Positions 43,831 through 51,853 of a DNA stretch of 64,000 bases are shown piece after piece. The translations under genes were made by a program, and so were the position numbers. The stretch's first letter is position 1. Each line of letters starts with the position of its first letter. The DNA lies in assembly GCF_024171815.1 (NCBI RefSeq), contig NZ_JAMTCJ010000002.1, forward strand, positions 310,001-374,000, given 5' to 3'. The notes beneath the pieces were generated by a model that was given only the letters and a program-made list of their open reading frames with translations, had not been told where the DNA came from and searched no databases. The DNA is from Williamsia maris (GTDB taxonomy: Bacteria; Actinomycetota; Actinomycetes; Mycobacteriales; Mycobacteriaceae).

Positions 43831-44448
43831 GTGAGCACCACCCGTAAGCGCCGACCGATCGCGCTGTCTCTGTTGGCCGCGGTCGCGGCGGTCATCGCCC
43901 TGGTCGCGGGATCGGCCACCGCCTCGGCGGCGCCCGGCCCGTTGAAGCCCATCGCGAAGCTCGACGTGCAGCGGTATCTGGGCGTCTGGAATCAGGTTGC
44001 GGCGATCCCTCAGCCGTTCAACCTGGACTGCCTGCGCAACACCCAGGCGAAGTACACCCTGGTCGATCCGAACAACATCAAGGTGGAGAACACCTGCACG
44101 AAGTTCACCGGTCAGCGCAGTGGCATCACCGGCAACGCCCGCGTGAACGATCAGCGGACCAAGGCGCAGCTGCACGTCAGCTTCCCGGGAGTCCCGTTCC
44201 AGGCCAACAAGTCCGGGCCGACGAACTACATCGTGACCTACATCGCGCCGGACTACTCGTGGGCACTGGTCGGCAGCCCGGATCGCCTGTCGGGCTTCGT
44301 GCTCAAGCGCGACAAGGGCGTCAACTCGTCGCAGTGGCGGTCGATCAAGAACGTGATCTCGTCGCGCGGTTACAACCCGTGCTTCTTCATCACGACACCG
44401 ATCGACGGCGCGTACAAGAACATCCAACCCTTGTGCACGGTGCGCTGA
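43831..44448 (+). CDS. Secreted lipocalin-family protein
   Basis: A 205-residue exported protein: signal peptide RRPIALSLLAAVAAVIALVA..ASAAP, then a lipocalin fold starting LDVQRYLGVWNQVAAIPQPF, the G-x-W motif of Blc-type lipocalins, with YIVTYIAPDYSWALVGSPD in the middle strands and four Cys that can pair. Start GTG 43831 after AGGAGA. It probably binds a hydrophobic ligand outside the membrane. Possibly co-transcribed with the aldehyde dehydrogenase (11 bp gap). Confidence 0.88.
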   Translation: MSTTRKRRPIALSLLAAVAAVIALVAGSATASAAPGPLKPIAKLDVQRYLGVWNQVAAIPQPFNLDCLRNTQAKYTLVDPNNIKVENTCTKFTGQRSGITGNARVNDQRTKAQLHVSFPGVPFQANKSGPTNYIVTYIAPDYSWALVGSPDRLSGFVLKRDKGVNSSQWRSIKNVISSRGYNPCFFITTPIDGAYKNIQPLCTVR

Positions 44449-44463
44449 GCGCACACCCGAGCG

Positions 44464-45531
44464 TCATCTGACCGACAACGCATCGCCGATCTTCTCGGCG
44501 ATGCGTTGTTGTTCTTCGGCCGGTACCGAATCGGCCAGGACGACGATCACCCGCCGCACCGGAGCGACCTCGAGCGTGAGGAAACCGGAGTAACCGCCGG
44601 TCTCACCGTTGTGCCAGGCCCCGCCGTGGCTGTCGAGAATCCAGAAGATGCCCCGGCCCCGACCGACCGGTTCCACCGAGGTGTCGATGCCGGGCGCGGA
44701 CCGGTCGACGAGCGCCTGGGCCAGGCGCGCGATGTCGGCCGGTGTCGAGACCACCCCACCGGCCGGCGCGTACCCGTCCATCGACCATCGCGCCGCACGC
44801 CGTCCTCCGTGCCAACCGCGCGGTGCCCGTGTCCCGTGTGACAAGGCCGACGTGTCCACCATCCCGATCGGTGTGAACAACCGGTCCTGCACCAATTCGG
44901 CGTACGAGACACCCTGCGCAGCAGCCACACTGATCCCGGCAACGGATGCCCCGAGGTTCGAGTACGACGACTCCCCCACCCGGCCACGCCGCGACCGCGC
45001 GGCGTCGGTCAGCACCCGCTGGGCCGTGATGCGCGCGTAAGGGTTGGTCAGGAACAGGCCGTGGGCGAGCACCCGGAGGGTCATGGCGGTCGTCGACGGC
45101 AACCGTGGGAGACCCGATGTGTGCGTGACCAGTTGAGCGACTGTGATGTCGGCCAGCGTCGGTGCTACGTCGTCGACGAGCGCGTCGAGCCGGGTGTCGA
45201 GGCTCAGCTCCCCGCGATCGATCCCGTCCGCGATCACCAGTCCGGTGACCACCTTGCTCAGCGACCCGATCTCGAAACGGTCGTCCGGTGACGCATCGAC
45301 GAACGCCGTCCGCAGTGGCCGACCGTCCTCGGCGACGATCGCGGCGAGGCGGTGGGTGCGGTGGGTGACGAGTGTGTCGAGAAGGCCCGCGAGTTCGGTG
45401 TCGCCCGTGGCCGCGGCCGGGCGGTGCGCATGGGCCCGCAACCACAGCAGAACACGAGACAGCACGACGATCGCGAACACGAGGCTGAGCGCACCCGTGA
45501 CGTTCTCGTAGATCGCCGACGCCACCGACAT
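44464..45531 (-). CDS. Membrane-anchored serine hydrolase (beta-lactamase/DD-peptidase fold)
   Basis: A 355-residue class C beta-lactamase-like hydrolase with an N-terminal membrane helix (VTGALSLVFAIVVLSRVLLW). The triad motifs are S-x-x-K in IGSLSKVVTG, Y-x-N in ESSYSNLGASVAG and H-x-G in WHNGETGGYSG. It could be a peptidase, esterase or amidase on the cell surface. ATG 45531 directly follows the HTTM gene stop (TAG-ATG), making it the last gene of a four-gene operon. Confidence 0.88.
   Translation of the reverse strand: MSVASAIYENVTGALSLVFAIVVLSRVLLWLRAHAHRPAAATGDTELAGLLDTLVTHRTHRLAAIVAEDGRPLRTAFVDASPDDRFEIGSLSKVVTGLVIADGIDRGELSLDTRLDALVDDVAPTLADITVAQLVTHTSGLPRLPSTTAMTLRVLAHGLFLTNPYARITAQRVLTDAARSRRGRVGESSYSNLGASVAGISVAAAQGVSYAELVQDRLFTPIGMVDTSALSHGTRAPRGWHGGRRAARWSMDGYAPAGGVVSTPADIARLAQALVDRSAPGIDTSVEPVGRGRGIFWILDSHGGAWHNGETGGYSGFLTLEVAPVRRVIVVLADSVPAEEQQRIAEKIGDALSVR
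44475..44509 (+). terminator. 15-bp hairpin terminator inside the 3' end of the serine hydrolase gene
   Basis: ACAACGCATCGCCGA (44475-44489) and its exact complement (44495-44509) with loop TCTTC, followed on the + strand by TGTTCTTC. It lies 26 bp after the lipocalin stop and inside the last codons of the converging hydrolase gene, so one sequence serves as code and terminator. Confidence 0.8.
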
Positions 45532-46605
45532 CTAGCGGGCCACCGTCGCGGTCGCGTGCGCGAGGATCTTGGGGCGCTTCTGCGTGGTCGCCTCGCCCGC
45601 CGCGTGCGACACGTCCTCGGCATGACCACGTCGGTGTCGTAGCCGCCGCACCCGCGCGCCGAGGTTCCGGTAGTCGCTGTCCTTGAGCAGGGTGAAGTCG
45701 GCGCCGATCATGATGAGGCCGAACGCCACCAGTCCCATGCACACGATGATGCCGACGTGCATCGACTCCAGGCCCGCCACGACCATCTCACGGAGCCATC
45801 GACGCTGCGTGAAGATGACGAACGGTACGGCGCACTCGACGACGATGGTGAATGTGCTGATGAACCAGCCGAGCCACAGGTTGTTCATCGCGGTCGGGTA
45901 CAGACCGAACATCGTGAACTGGTTGATGTGGCTGACGTAGTAGGCCGCGACACCGGTGTTCCACATCGATCCGGTGAGTTTGTAGTAGCCGGCGACCGCG
46001 TAGACGACCACGACCTGGAAGACGATGAGGGTGGCGGCGATGTTGTGGGCAGACGTCGACAGGTACCGCAATTGCGGCCGGCGCGGCGGGGCGAAAGCGA
46101 CCTCGCGCAACGACTTCGACCGCGGGGTCAGATATCGGTTCGTCACCGCGAACACCATGAAGATCAGAATGATGCGTACGAGGTTGTCGCCGCCCTCGAG
46201 AACGTCCTGGTTGCGGTCGTAGATGGACCACATGAAGATCAGGTGCACGAACGTGAGACCGCGGCCGCCGTAGACGGTGAAGAGCGCGGCGACCGCGAGG
46301 CCGACGAAGAACACCGCGTTGAACCAGACCTCCGAATGCGACCAGAAGTACAGCGACGTCAATGGTTCCGGCAGCGTGCCCCGTGCATCCGCGATGGAGA
46401 TGTAGGCGTTCGGACCCCACAGCATGTCGCGGTGCCCCAGGTCGGACACGTAGTACTCGACGCCGCAGATCCCGACGATCAGGCGCAGGATCGACAGGCC
46501 GATCAGTCGGTGTTCGGTGGTACCGATCCGCATCAACCAGCGGTCGAGGGCGCCGGTTGCATGAACAGTGCGGCTGCGCAGCGCCGATGTCGTGTCAGAT
46601 GTCAT
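45532..46605 (-). CDS. HTTM-domain membrane protein (SdpB/gamma-carboxylase-like)
   Basis: A 357-residue polytopic protein with a horizontally-transferred-transmembrane (HTTM) domain related to vitamin K gamma-carboxylase and SdpB. Typical segments: RIGTTEHRLIGLSILRLIVGICGVEYY, FMWSIYDRNQDVLEGGDNLVRIILIFM, YAVAGYYKLTGSMWNTGVAAYYV and the following H-I-N-Q. About seven membrane helices. ATG 46605 overlaps the DUF5819 stop (ATGA). HTTM and DUF5819 pairs resemble SdpB/SdpA that mature the SdpC toxin in Bacillus. Confidence 0.85.
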   Translation of the reverse strand: MTSDTTSALRSRTVHATGALDRWLMRIGTTEHRLIGLSILRLIVGICGVEYYVSDLGHRDMLWGPNAYISIADARGTLPEPLTSLYFWSHSEVWFNAVFFVGLAVAALFTVYGGRGLTFVHLIFMWSIYDRNQDVLEGGDNLVRIILIFMVFAVTNRYLTPRSKSLREVAFAPPRRPQLRYLSTSAHNIAATLIVFQVVVVYAVAGYYKLTGSMWNTGVAAYYVSHINQFTMFGLYPTAMNNLWLGWFISTFTIVVECAVPFVIFTQRRWLREMVVAGLESMHVGIIVCMGLVAFGLIMIGADFTLLKDSDYRNLGARVRRLRHRRGHAEDVSHAAGEATTQKRPKILAHATATVAR

Positions 46606-47276
46606 GACCCACCGTCGATGTCAGCCATATAGGGCAGCCATGAGGTCTGCAGCAACGGCGTGACCGGCATGACCGGGTGGTCGTTCCGTCGCGAGAACGG
46701 CACCATGTCCTGCTTGTAGAACGTCACCCGCACCTTGACGATCCGCGTCCCCGGGAACCGGGCGTGCGCGTAGTAGGAGGCAGCGCGGTCGAGGCTGTCG
46801 TAGGTGAATCGGTACTCGTGATCGAGCTCGGCGATCGCGGCCTGCCGGTTCTTCGGCGCCACTGTGCTCTTGATCGCCTGCAGCTTGGTGCGGTAGGTGT
46901 TCCACTCCTCGTTGGCGGCCAGACTCAGACCCGCCAGCTTGGTGGGGAGCACCGGATTCGCTATCGCCGCGTTCTCCAGTGGGGCCTCGATGTCGAACGG
47001 CGCCTGGGTCGTTCGCGTCCCACCTCTCTCCGTCACCGCGGTCACCTTGATCAGGCTGTTGGAGGTGGCCGGAGTGGGGGCGAAGAGCTGCCAGTCCTGG
47101 TCGAACACCGGGTGGATGACCTTGTTCGCCGGTACCGCGACGCGAGTCTGCACCGGCGACGACGGCATGTCGACCACGATGGCACAGACGGCGTAGATCG
47201 CCGCGCACAGAAGGAGAAGGCAAACCACGGCTTTGGGGCCGCGGCCCACCTTCTCCGTCGAATCCTGATCGGTCAC
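46602..47276 (-). CDS. DUF5819 (SdpA-like) membrane protein
   Basis: A 224-residue protein with one N-terminal helix (KAVVCLLLLCAAIYAVCAIVV) and an outer domain containing VIHPVFDQDWQLFAPTPATSN, the F-x-Q-x-W-x-L-F-A-P motif typical of DUF5819/SdpA-like proteins. Later it has HEYRFTYDSLDRAASYYAHARFPG and RVTFYKQDMVPFSRR. Start GTG 47276, 9 bp after the small secreted gene. Probably forms a membrane complex with the HTTM protein. Confidence 0.83.
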   Translation of the reverse strand: MTDQDSTEKVGRGPKAVVCLLLLCAAIYAVCAIVVDMPSSPVQTRVAVPANKVIHPVFDQDWQLFAPTPATSNSLIKVTAVTERGGTRTTQAPFDIEAPLENAAIANPVLPTKLAGLSLAANEEWNTYRTKLQAIKSTVAPKNRQAAIAELDHEYRFTYDSLDRAASYYAHARFPGTRIVKVRVTFYKQDMVPFSRRNDHPVMPVTPLLQTSWLPYMADIDGGS

Positions 47277-47285
47277 AGGGGCAAA

Positions 47286-47732
47286 TCAGCTCGTCGGTAC
47301 GTCGAACTGAGCGTCCAGCGGGTCGCTCGACACGCTCAGCGAGTCGTAGATGCGTGCGTTGCCCGCGCTCGACGACGACGAGCTGCTCGACTCCGAGCTC
47401 GACGAGGACTCCGAGCTCGACGACTTGACGGCGGTGACAGCTTTCGCGGTCACCTTCACCGCGGTCTCGACGGCTTTGCCGCCCACCGCACCGGTCACGC
47501 CGGCGACGACGTCGTTGGCGATGTCGTGGAAGAACCTCGGCTGCGCGACGGTGCCGTCGCCCAGGACCTCCGCGCTCGGCGAACTGGGTGCCGCCGACTC
47601 GGTCGACGCAGATGACGTCGTGGTCGTGGTCGCGGTGGCCGGTGCGGCACTGGCCACCGCCGGGCCGGTGACGACGGCCGCGACTGCAACCACTGCCGTG
47701 GCCGCTGCGGTCAGAGTGATTCGAGTCTTCAT
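47286..47732 (-). CDS. Small secreted Ser-rich protein with hydrophobic core (candidate SDP-type precursor)
   Basis: A 148-residue exported protein: signal peptide TRITLTAAATAVVAVAAVV with ASAAP cleavage, a Thr/Ser linker, then IANDVVAGVTGAVGGKAVET and KVTAKAVTAV (an amphipathic/hydrophobic stretch of about 32 residues), a poly-Ser run (residues 110-128) and a short tail. No Cys. First gene of the operon with DUF5819, HTTM and a serine hydrolase. By analogy with sdpC-sdpA-sdpB it may be the precursor processed by the others; this is inference. Confidence 0.7.
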   Translation of the reverse strand: MKTRITLTAAATAVVAVAAVVTGPAVASAAPATATTTTTSSASTESAAPSSPSAEVLGDGTVAQPRFFHDIANDVVAGVTGAVGGKAVETAVKVTAKAVTAVKSSSSESSSSSESSSSSSSSAGNARIYDSLSVSSDPLDAQFDVPTS

Positions 47733-48050
47733 CGTGGGACCTCTTCTACTCGGTGAATGGTTTCTCTCACAACACATTTCGAGAAGTGGATCCGTGCTTC
47801 GCCGACGCGGGACCCGTGTGCGAGAGATGCGCACCCGGGGTCGGGCACGCACAACAGTCGATCAGCAATCCGCGTCGTCCGGCTCGTCTGGGACGGAGAC
47901 CGGGAACCCCGCGAGGGGCGCGTGCACTGAAACTAGAACAGGACACGATTATTTGCAAGGGTAATGTTTCACCCCGCGAGATCGAAAGGTGTTGACCGCG
48001 AGTTGGATCCGCGACCGGTTCAGGACATATGCCCCAATAGTCCGCTTCGG
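47733..48050. other. Intergenic region with candidate promoter of the secreted-protein operon
   Basis: No gene seen. The segment 47935-47970 is unusually A/T rich for this window; on the minus strand it contains TTGCAA, a 17-bp spacer and TAGTTT, a possible -35/-10 pair for the operon starting at 47732. Short open frames here look like shadows. Confidence 0.4.
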
Positions 48051-48665
48051 TCAGAGGTAGCGGCCGACCGCCCAGCCGCGCCGGGCCTCCGGGCCCACCT
48101 CATCGACCTCGACACCGTCGGCGAAGAGTCCCGTCTGCACGACCAGGCCGTCGGCGATCGCATCGCCCCATGCACGAACGGGGTCGGGACCCCACGGCTT
48201 GTGCGGGAGGAGGTCGTCGAAGACGACGATGGTGTTCTCGTCGGCGCATGCGCGCATGTTGCGGATGTCGGCGATCGCGACCTCGTAGGTGTGCCCGCCG
48301 TCGATGAAGATCAGATCGAACGGCGTGCCGTGCCCCTCCTGGGCGAAACGCGGAACGGTCTCGCGGGAGTCCCCGGGGACGAGGGTGTGACGGCCGGGGA
48401 ACTCGCCGTCCATGAACTCCTTGGCCATCGTCACGTACTCGTGCTCGACGAGGTCGAACGAGGTGACGTGTGCAGCAGGGGCGGCGCTGAGGAACGCGAA
48501 GCTCGAGAATCCGGCGTTGAACCCGATCTCGGCGATGGTGCGAGCCGAGGACGCGCGCGTCACGTTCTCCAGAAAGGCGATCTGCTCGTCACTGACGGAC
48601 CCCTCGATCGTCCAGCCGCGGCCCCGCGCGTCGTCGACAACCCGGATCAAGCTCTCCATGCCCAT
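48051..48665 (-). CDS. Class I SAM-dependent methyltransferase
   Basis: A 204-residue methyltransferase. The SAM motifs are TIAEIGFNAGFSSFAFLSA (motif I), VTSFDLVEHEYV (acidic end of strand 2) and FDLIFIDGGHTYEVAIADI (motif IV/post), typical of the O-methyltransferase-like MT_24 group. ATG 48665 with GAGGAG 6 nt upstream is preferred over 48716. Substrate unknown. Confidence 0.85.
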   Translation of the reverse strand: MGMESLIRVVDDARGRGWTIEGSVSDEQIAFLENVTRASSARTIAEIGFNAGFSSFAFLSAAPAAHVTSFDLVEHEYVTMAKEFMDGEFPGRHTLVPGDSRETVPRFAQEGHGTPFDLIFIDGGHTYEVAIADIRNMRACADENTIVVFDDLLPHKPWGPDPVRAWGDAIADGLVVQTGLFADGVEVDEVGPEARRGWAVGRYL

Positions 48666-48756
48666 GCAGATCTCCTCGTCAGTGGCGAGACGGGTCCACG
48701 GCCTCGCGGCCTCCATCCTATGAAGTGGCTTCGCCCATAACCGGCACCCCGGGGGG

Positions 48757-49371
48757 CTACCGCAGGACGTGGTACCTCAAGTGCGCGACGCCCGGCGCCT
48801 CGAGTACCCGGACCAGTTGCATCGCGGGTCGACCCGGCGCGAACCCGTCGAACAGTCGCTCTCCGGACCCCAGCAGTTCCGAGCTCACCTGTAGGTCGAT
48901 CTCGTCGACGAACCCGGCCGCTATCGCCTGGCGCGCGCACGATGCGCCACCGGCGATGGAGATGGGTCGGTCCGATGCGGCGGAGACCGCCTGGTCGTAG
49001 GCCGCCTCGATACCGTCGGTGACGAAGAAGAAGGTGGTCCCGCCGCTCATCTCGATCGGCTCGTGCGCGTGATGGGTCAGCACGAACACCGGGCAGTGGT
49101 ACGGCGGCTCGTCCCCCCACCAGCCTCGCCAGTCCGAGTCACCCCACTCACCGCGGACCGGACCGAACATGTTGCGGCCCATGATGGTCGCACCCATCCC
49201 GTCCATCATGTCCGCCATCACCCGGCGGTTGACCGGGTGATCGGCGTCGGGCCCGATGTGCCAGCTGTGCAGAGCCGGGCCGCCGATTCCCAGTGGGTTG
49301 TCCTCGCTCTGCGACGGGCCGGCGACGTATCCGTCGGCCGATATCGACATGGACAGGTTGGTTCTGGTCAT
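48757..49371 (-). CDS. Dihydrofolate reductase-like (RibD C-terminal) protein
   Basis: A 204-residue RibD_C/DHFR-fold reductase: NLSMSISADGYVAGPSQSEDNPLGIGG, GATIMGRNMFGPVRGEW, PVFVLTHHAHEPI, ISIAGGASCARQAIAAGFVDEIDLQVSSELLGSGERLFD. NADPH-binding is expected from the GGA-S-ARQA segment. ATG 49371 has GGAGAAC before it. It is a common stand-alone actinobacterial reductase with unknown substrate. Confidence 0.88.
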   Translation of the reverse strand: MTRTNLSMSISADGYVAGPSQSEDNPLGIGGPALHSWHIGPDADHPVNRRVMADMMDGMGATIMGRNMFGPVRGEWGDSDWRGWWGDEPPYHCPVFVLTHHAHEPIEMSGGTTFFFVTDGIEAAYDQAVSAASDRPISIAGGASCARQAIAAGFVDEIDLQVSSELLGSGERLFDGFAPGRPAMQLVRVLEAPGVAHLRYHVLR

Positions 49372-49525
49372 CGTGTTCTCCGTTCCGATCGTGTGGACCA
49401 TTGTGGTGGCGCTGCGTCGTCAGACTGCGCCGGACGACAAAACTCATCGCGCTGCGTTGGGACGGCTCCCACCGTCGCGTCGACCGTGGCATCTCCGCGC
49501 GAGGCCTCGGCTACCGTTACCCCTC

Positions 49526-51235
49526 GTGCGCGCATTCGTCGTCTCGGTCGCTGTCCTGCTCCTCACCACCGTCGCCGCGGTGATCCCGTCGGCATCGGCC
49601 GCGCCGGGTCCGGGCGGCTATCGGACCACGCTGCTGTACTTCTCGGTGCACACCGGCCCGAACCGGGCCACCCCGTGCACCATCGTCGGCGAATTGCGGG
49701 TGCCGAACAGTGCGACCGCTCGCACCCGCGCGCCGGCGATGCTGACCACCAACGGGTTCGGCGGTTCGTACAAGACGCAGGAACCCACCGCGAAGTACCT
49801 GGCCTCGCAGGGGTACGTGACGCTGTCCTACTCCGGACTGGGCTTCGGGGGCAGCAGCTGCAAGATCACCCTGGACAGCCCGGGCAATGACGGTGTCGCC
49901 GCCTCGCAATTGATCAGCTACCTCGGGGGCGCACGCGGCATCGCGTTCACCGACAAGGCCCTGCGACGGCCCGCGCCGGTGCTCGACTCCGTGCGACGCG
50001 ACCGTGTCGCCCACGACGGCAGGCCGCACGCCAACGATCCCCGCGTCGGGATGATCGGTGGATCCTACGGCGGCGGAATCCAGTTCGCGGCCGCGAGTGT
50101 GGACCCGCGCATCGACACGATCGTCCCGCTGATCACGTGGAACGACCTGTCGTACTCGTTGGCGCCGAACTCGACGAGCGCGTTCTCCGGTGTCAGCTCG
50201 CGGGTGCCCGGAGCCTCGAAGACGAGCTACACCACCGACCTGTTCGAGACCGGCGTCAAGAACCCCGGCCGCGCCGGCTACGCGAGTGACCCGGCCCGCG
50301 CGGTGGGGTGCCCGAACTTCGTCGCCTTCCAGTGCGCCGCGATCACCGAGGGCACTCTGACCGGGCAGCTCAGCCAGGCGTCGGTCAACAGCTTCCGCGC
50401 CACGTCGATCACCAGCTACGTCGATCGGATCAAGGTCCCGGTCCTGCTGGGGCAGGGTCAGCAGGACACCCTGTTCGATCTCAACGAGGGCCTCGCGACC
50501 TACCGCGCCCTGCGGGCGCGCGGTGTCGAGACGAAGATGATCTGGCATTACTGGGGACACAGTGGCGAGCCTGCCCCCGGCGAGTACAGCGACGACGCGC
50601 CCGACCGCACCACGCAGTACGAGACCGGCCGGATCTTCGACTGGCTGGACCACTACCTCAAGGACTCCGGCGCCGACACCGGTCCGCGGTTCTCGTACTT
50701 CCGCAACTGGATCGACTACCGCGGAAACGCCCGTCCCGCTTACGCGACTGCCGATGACGTGCCGAAGGGCGCTCCGACCACCTTCGGTCTGTCCGCAGGC
50801 GGCCGGCTCGTGAGCGCACCGGCGCGCTCGGTGCCCGGCGCGACCACCATCGCGACCGCGTTCACCGGTCGTTCCGGTTCGGCGAGCTGGACCACCGGAA
50901 CTCTCGCGTCACCCCTCGACGTCGTCGGAATCCCGACCATGACGCTGCGAGTCCGAGCGATCGGCCAGCCGGTGGTGTTCGCAAAGATCTACGACGTGGC
51001 CCCGAACGGCGCGGCCACGTTGATCAACGACCTCGTCGCGCCCGTGCGTATCGCGAATCCTGCTGCACCGGTGCGGGTCACGTTCCCCGGGTTGGTGCAT
51101 CGCTTCGCCGCCGGCCATCGTCTGCAGGTCCGCGTCACCGGTAGCGATCCCGGCTTCCGCGGTGGACTCCTCGGCCAGCCGGTGACACTGCTCAGCGGAC
51201 CCGGTCAGTCGCTGACGGTGCCGGTGGTGGACTGA
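49526..51235 (+). CDS. Secreted CocE/NonD-type alpha/beta hydrolase
   Basis: A 569-residue exported hydrolase. Signal peptide FVVSVAVLLLTTVAAVIPSASAAP. The alpha/beta-hydrolase triad is visible: Ser in MIGGSYGGGIQF, Asp in LGQGQQDTLFDLN, His in HYWGHSGEP. The C-terminal jelly-roll (PLDVVGIPTMTLRVRA..RVTFPGLVHRFAAGHRLQVRVTGSD) is the X-Pro dipeptidyl-peptidase/CocE type. Start GTG 49526; the upstream open frame overlaps the divergent reductase promoter. Ends before the terminator at 51310. Confidence 0.9.
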   Translation: MRAFVVSVAVLLLTTVAAVIPSASAAPGPGGYRTTLLYFSVHTGPNRATPCTIVGELRVPNSATARTRAPAMLTTNGFGGSYKTQEPTAKYLASQGYVTLSYSGLGFGGSSCKITLDSPGNDGVAASQLISYLGGARGIAFTDKALRRPAPVLDSVRRDRVAHDGRPHANDPRVGMIGGSYGGGIQFAAASVDPRIDTIVPLITWNDLSYSLAPNSTSAFSGVSSRVPGASKTSYTTDLFETGVKNPGRAGYASDPARAVGCPNFVAFQCAAITEGTLTGQLSQASVNSFRATSITSYVDRIKVPVLLGQGQQDTLFDLNEGLATYRALRARGVETKMIWHYWGHSGEPAPGEYSDDAPDRTTQYETGRIFDWLDHYLKDSGADTGPRFSYFRNWIDYRGNARPAYATADDVPKGAPTTFGLSAGGRLVSAPARSVPGATTIATAFTGRSGSASWTTGTLASPLDVVGIPTMTLRVRAIGQPVVFAKIYDVAPNGAATLINDLVAPVRIANPAAPVRVTFPGLVHRFAAGHRLQVRVTGSDPGFRGGLLGQPVTLLSGPGQSLTVPVVD

Positions 51236-51309
51236 TGCCAAGCGTCGAAGCGAAGGACGAATTGGCGAGCGATAGCATGCCCGACAGGGGCCCAACGTCT
51301 TAACTCAGC

Positions 51310-51332
51310 CGGGGGCAATCCTGATGCCCCCG
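51310..51332 (+). terminator. Hairpin terminator at the island boundary
   Basis: CGGGGGCA (51310-51317) and TGCCCCCG (51325-51332) form an 8-bp stem with a 7-nt loop, 74 bp after the CocE-type gene. It insulates the next, compositionally distinct gene run. TATAAC at 51369-51374 may be the -10 of that run, without a convincing -35. Confidence 0.6.
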
Positions 51333-51463
51333 TTCACCCCGGATCTCCGCGTTGAGTCTCAATCTGCCTATAACCTGCGCGGAGCGCCAGCCGGTCTGCC
51401 TGACCGGACAAGACGCAATGATGCGACGTCTGGTTATGAGCAACACCAAGAGAAGGGCCCGGC

Positions 51464-51853
51464 TTGACGCGACCCAAGTACAAAGGTCACGCCTTGCTCC
51501 CGCGATCGATGGGCAAGGCGAGTGAGCCCTTCCTCCCCGAAATCGGTCAGGTCTATCAAATCAACACCATCGCGTACACCTTTGGAACTGACCCGGCCGC
51601 CGAGCGGCCAGCGGTCGTCTTGACGGTGCCGCCGGTGGCCGGGTCCTTCGCGCCGATTCAGATCGTGACGCGAACGTCGCAGTCAGTTCCCGGAGTCACT
51701 CACCCCGCCGATAGCGCTCTCAAACTCGATAAGGATGGAGTGTTTTCGACCCTCGGCTCCGTAGAGCAAAGCCTCTGGCAGCCTGGCAATGTCCAGCTTC
51801 TCGGGTGGCTTCCGAACCCGTACCTGACCCGCGTTATTGAGCGATTCTCGTGA
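51464..51853 (+). CDS. Small beta-rich protein, possibly PemK/MazF-like fold
   Basis: A 129-residue protein starting at TTG 51464 (GAAGGG upstream). The strand pattern GQVYQINTIAYTFGTDPAAERPAVVLTVPP, APIQIVTRTSQ, DGVFSTLGSVEQSLW and a last helix PYLTRVIERF recalls PemK/MazF toxins (…RPAVVL… PITS…), but the match is weak and no antitoxin-like partner is adjacent. First gene of the seven-gene run; its stop overlaps the sigma-like gene start by 4 nt, so it belongs to the same operon. Confidence 0.6.
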   Translation: MTRPKYKGHALLPRSMGKASEPFLPEIGQVYQINTIAYTFGTDPAAERPAVVLTVPPVAGSFAPIQIVTRTSQSVPGVTHPADSALKLDKDGVFSTLGSVEQSLWQPGNVQLLGWLPNPYLTRVIERFS

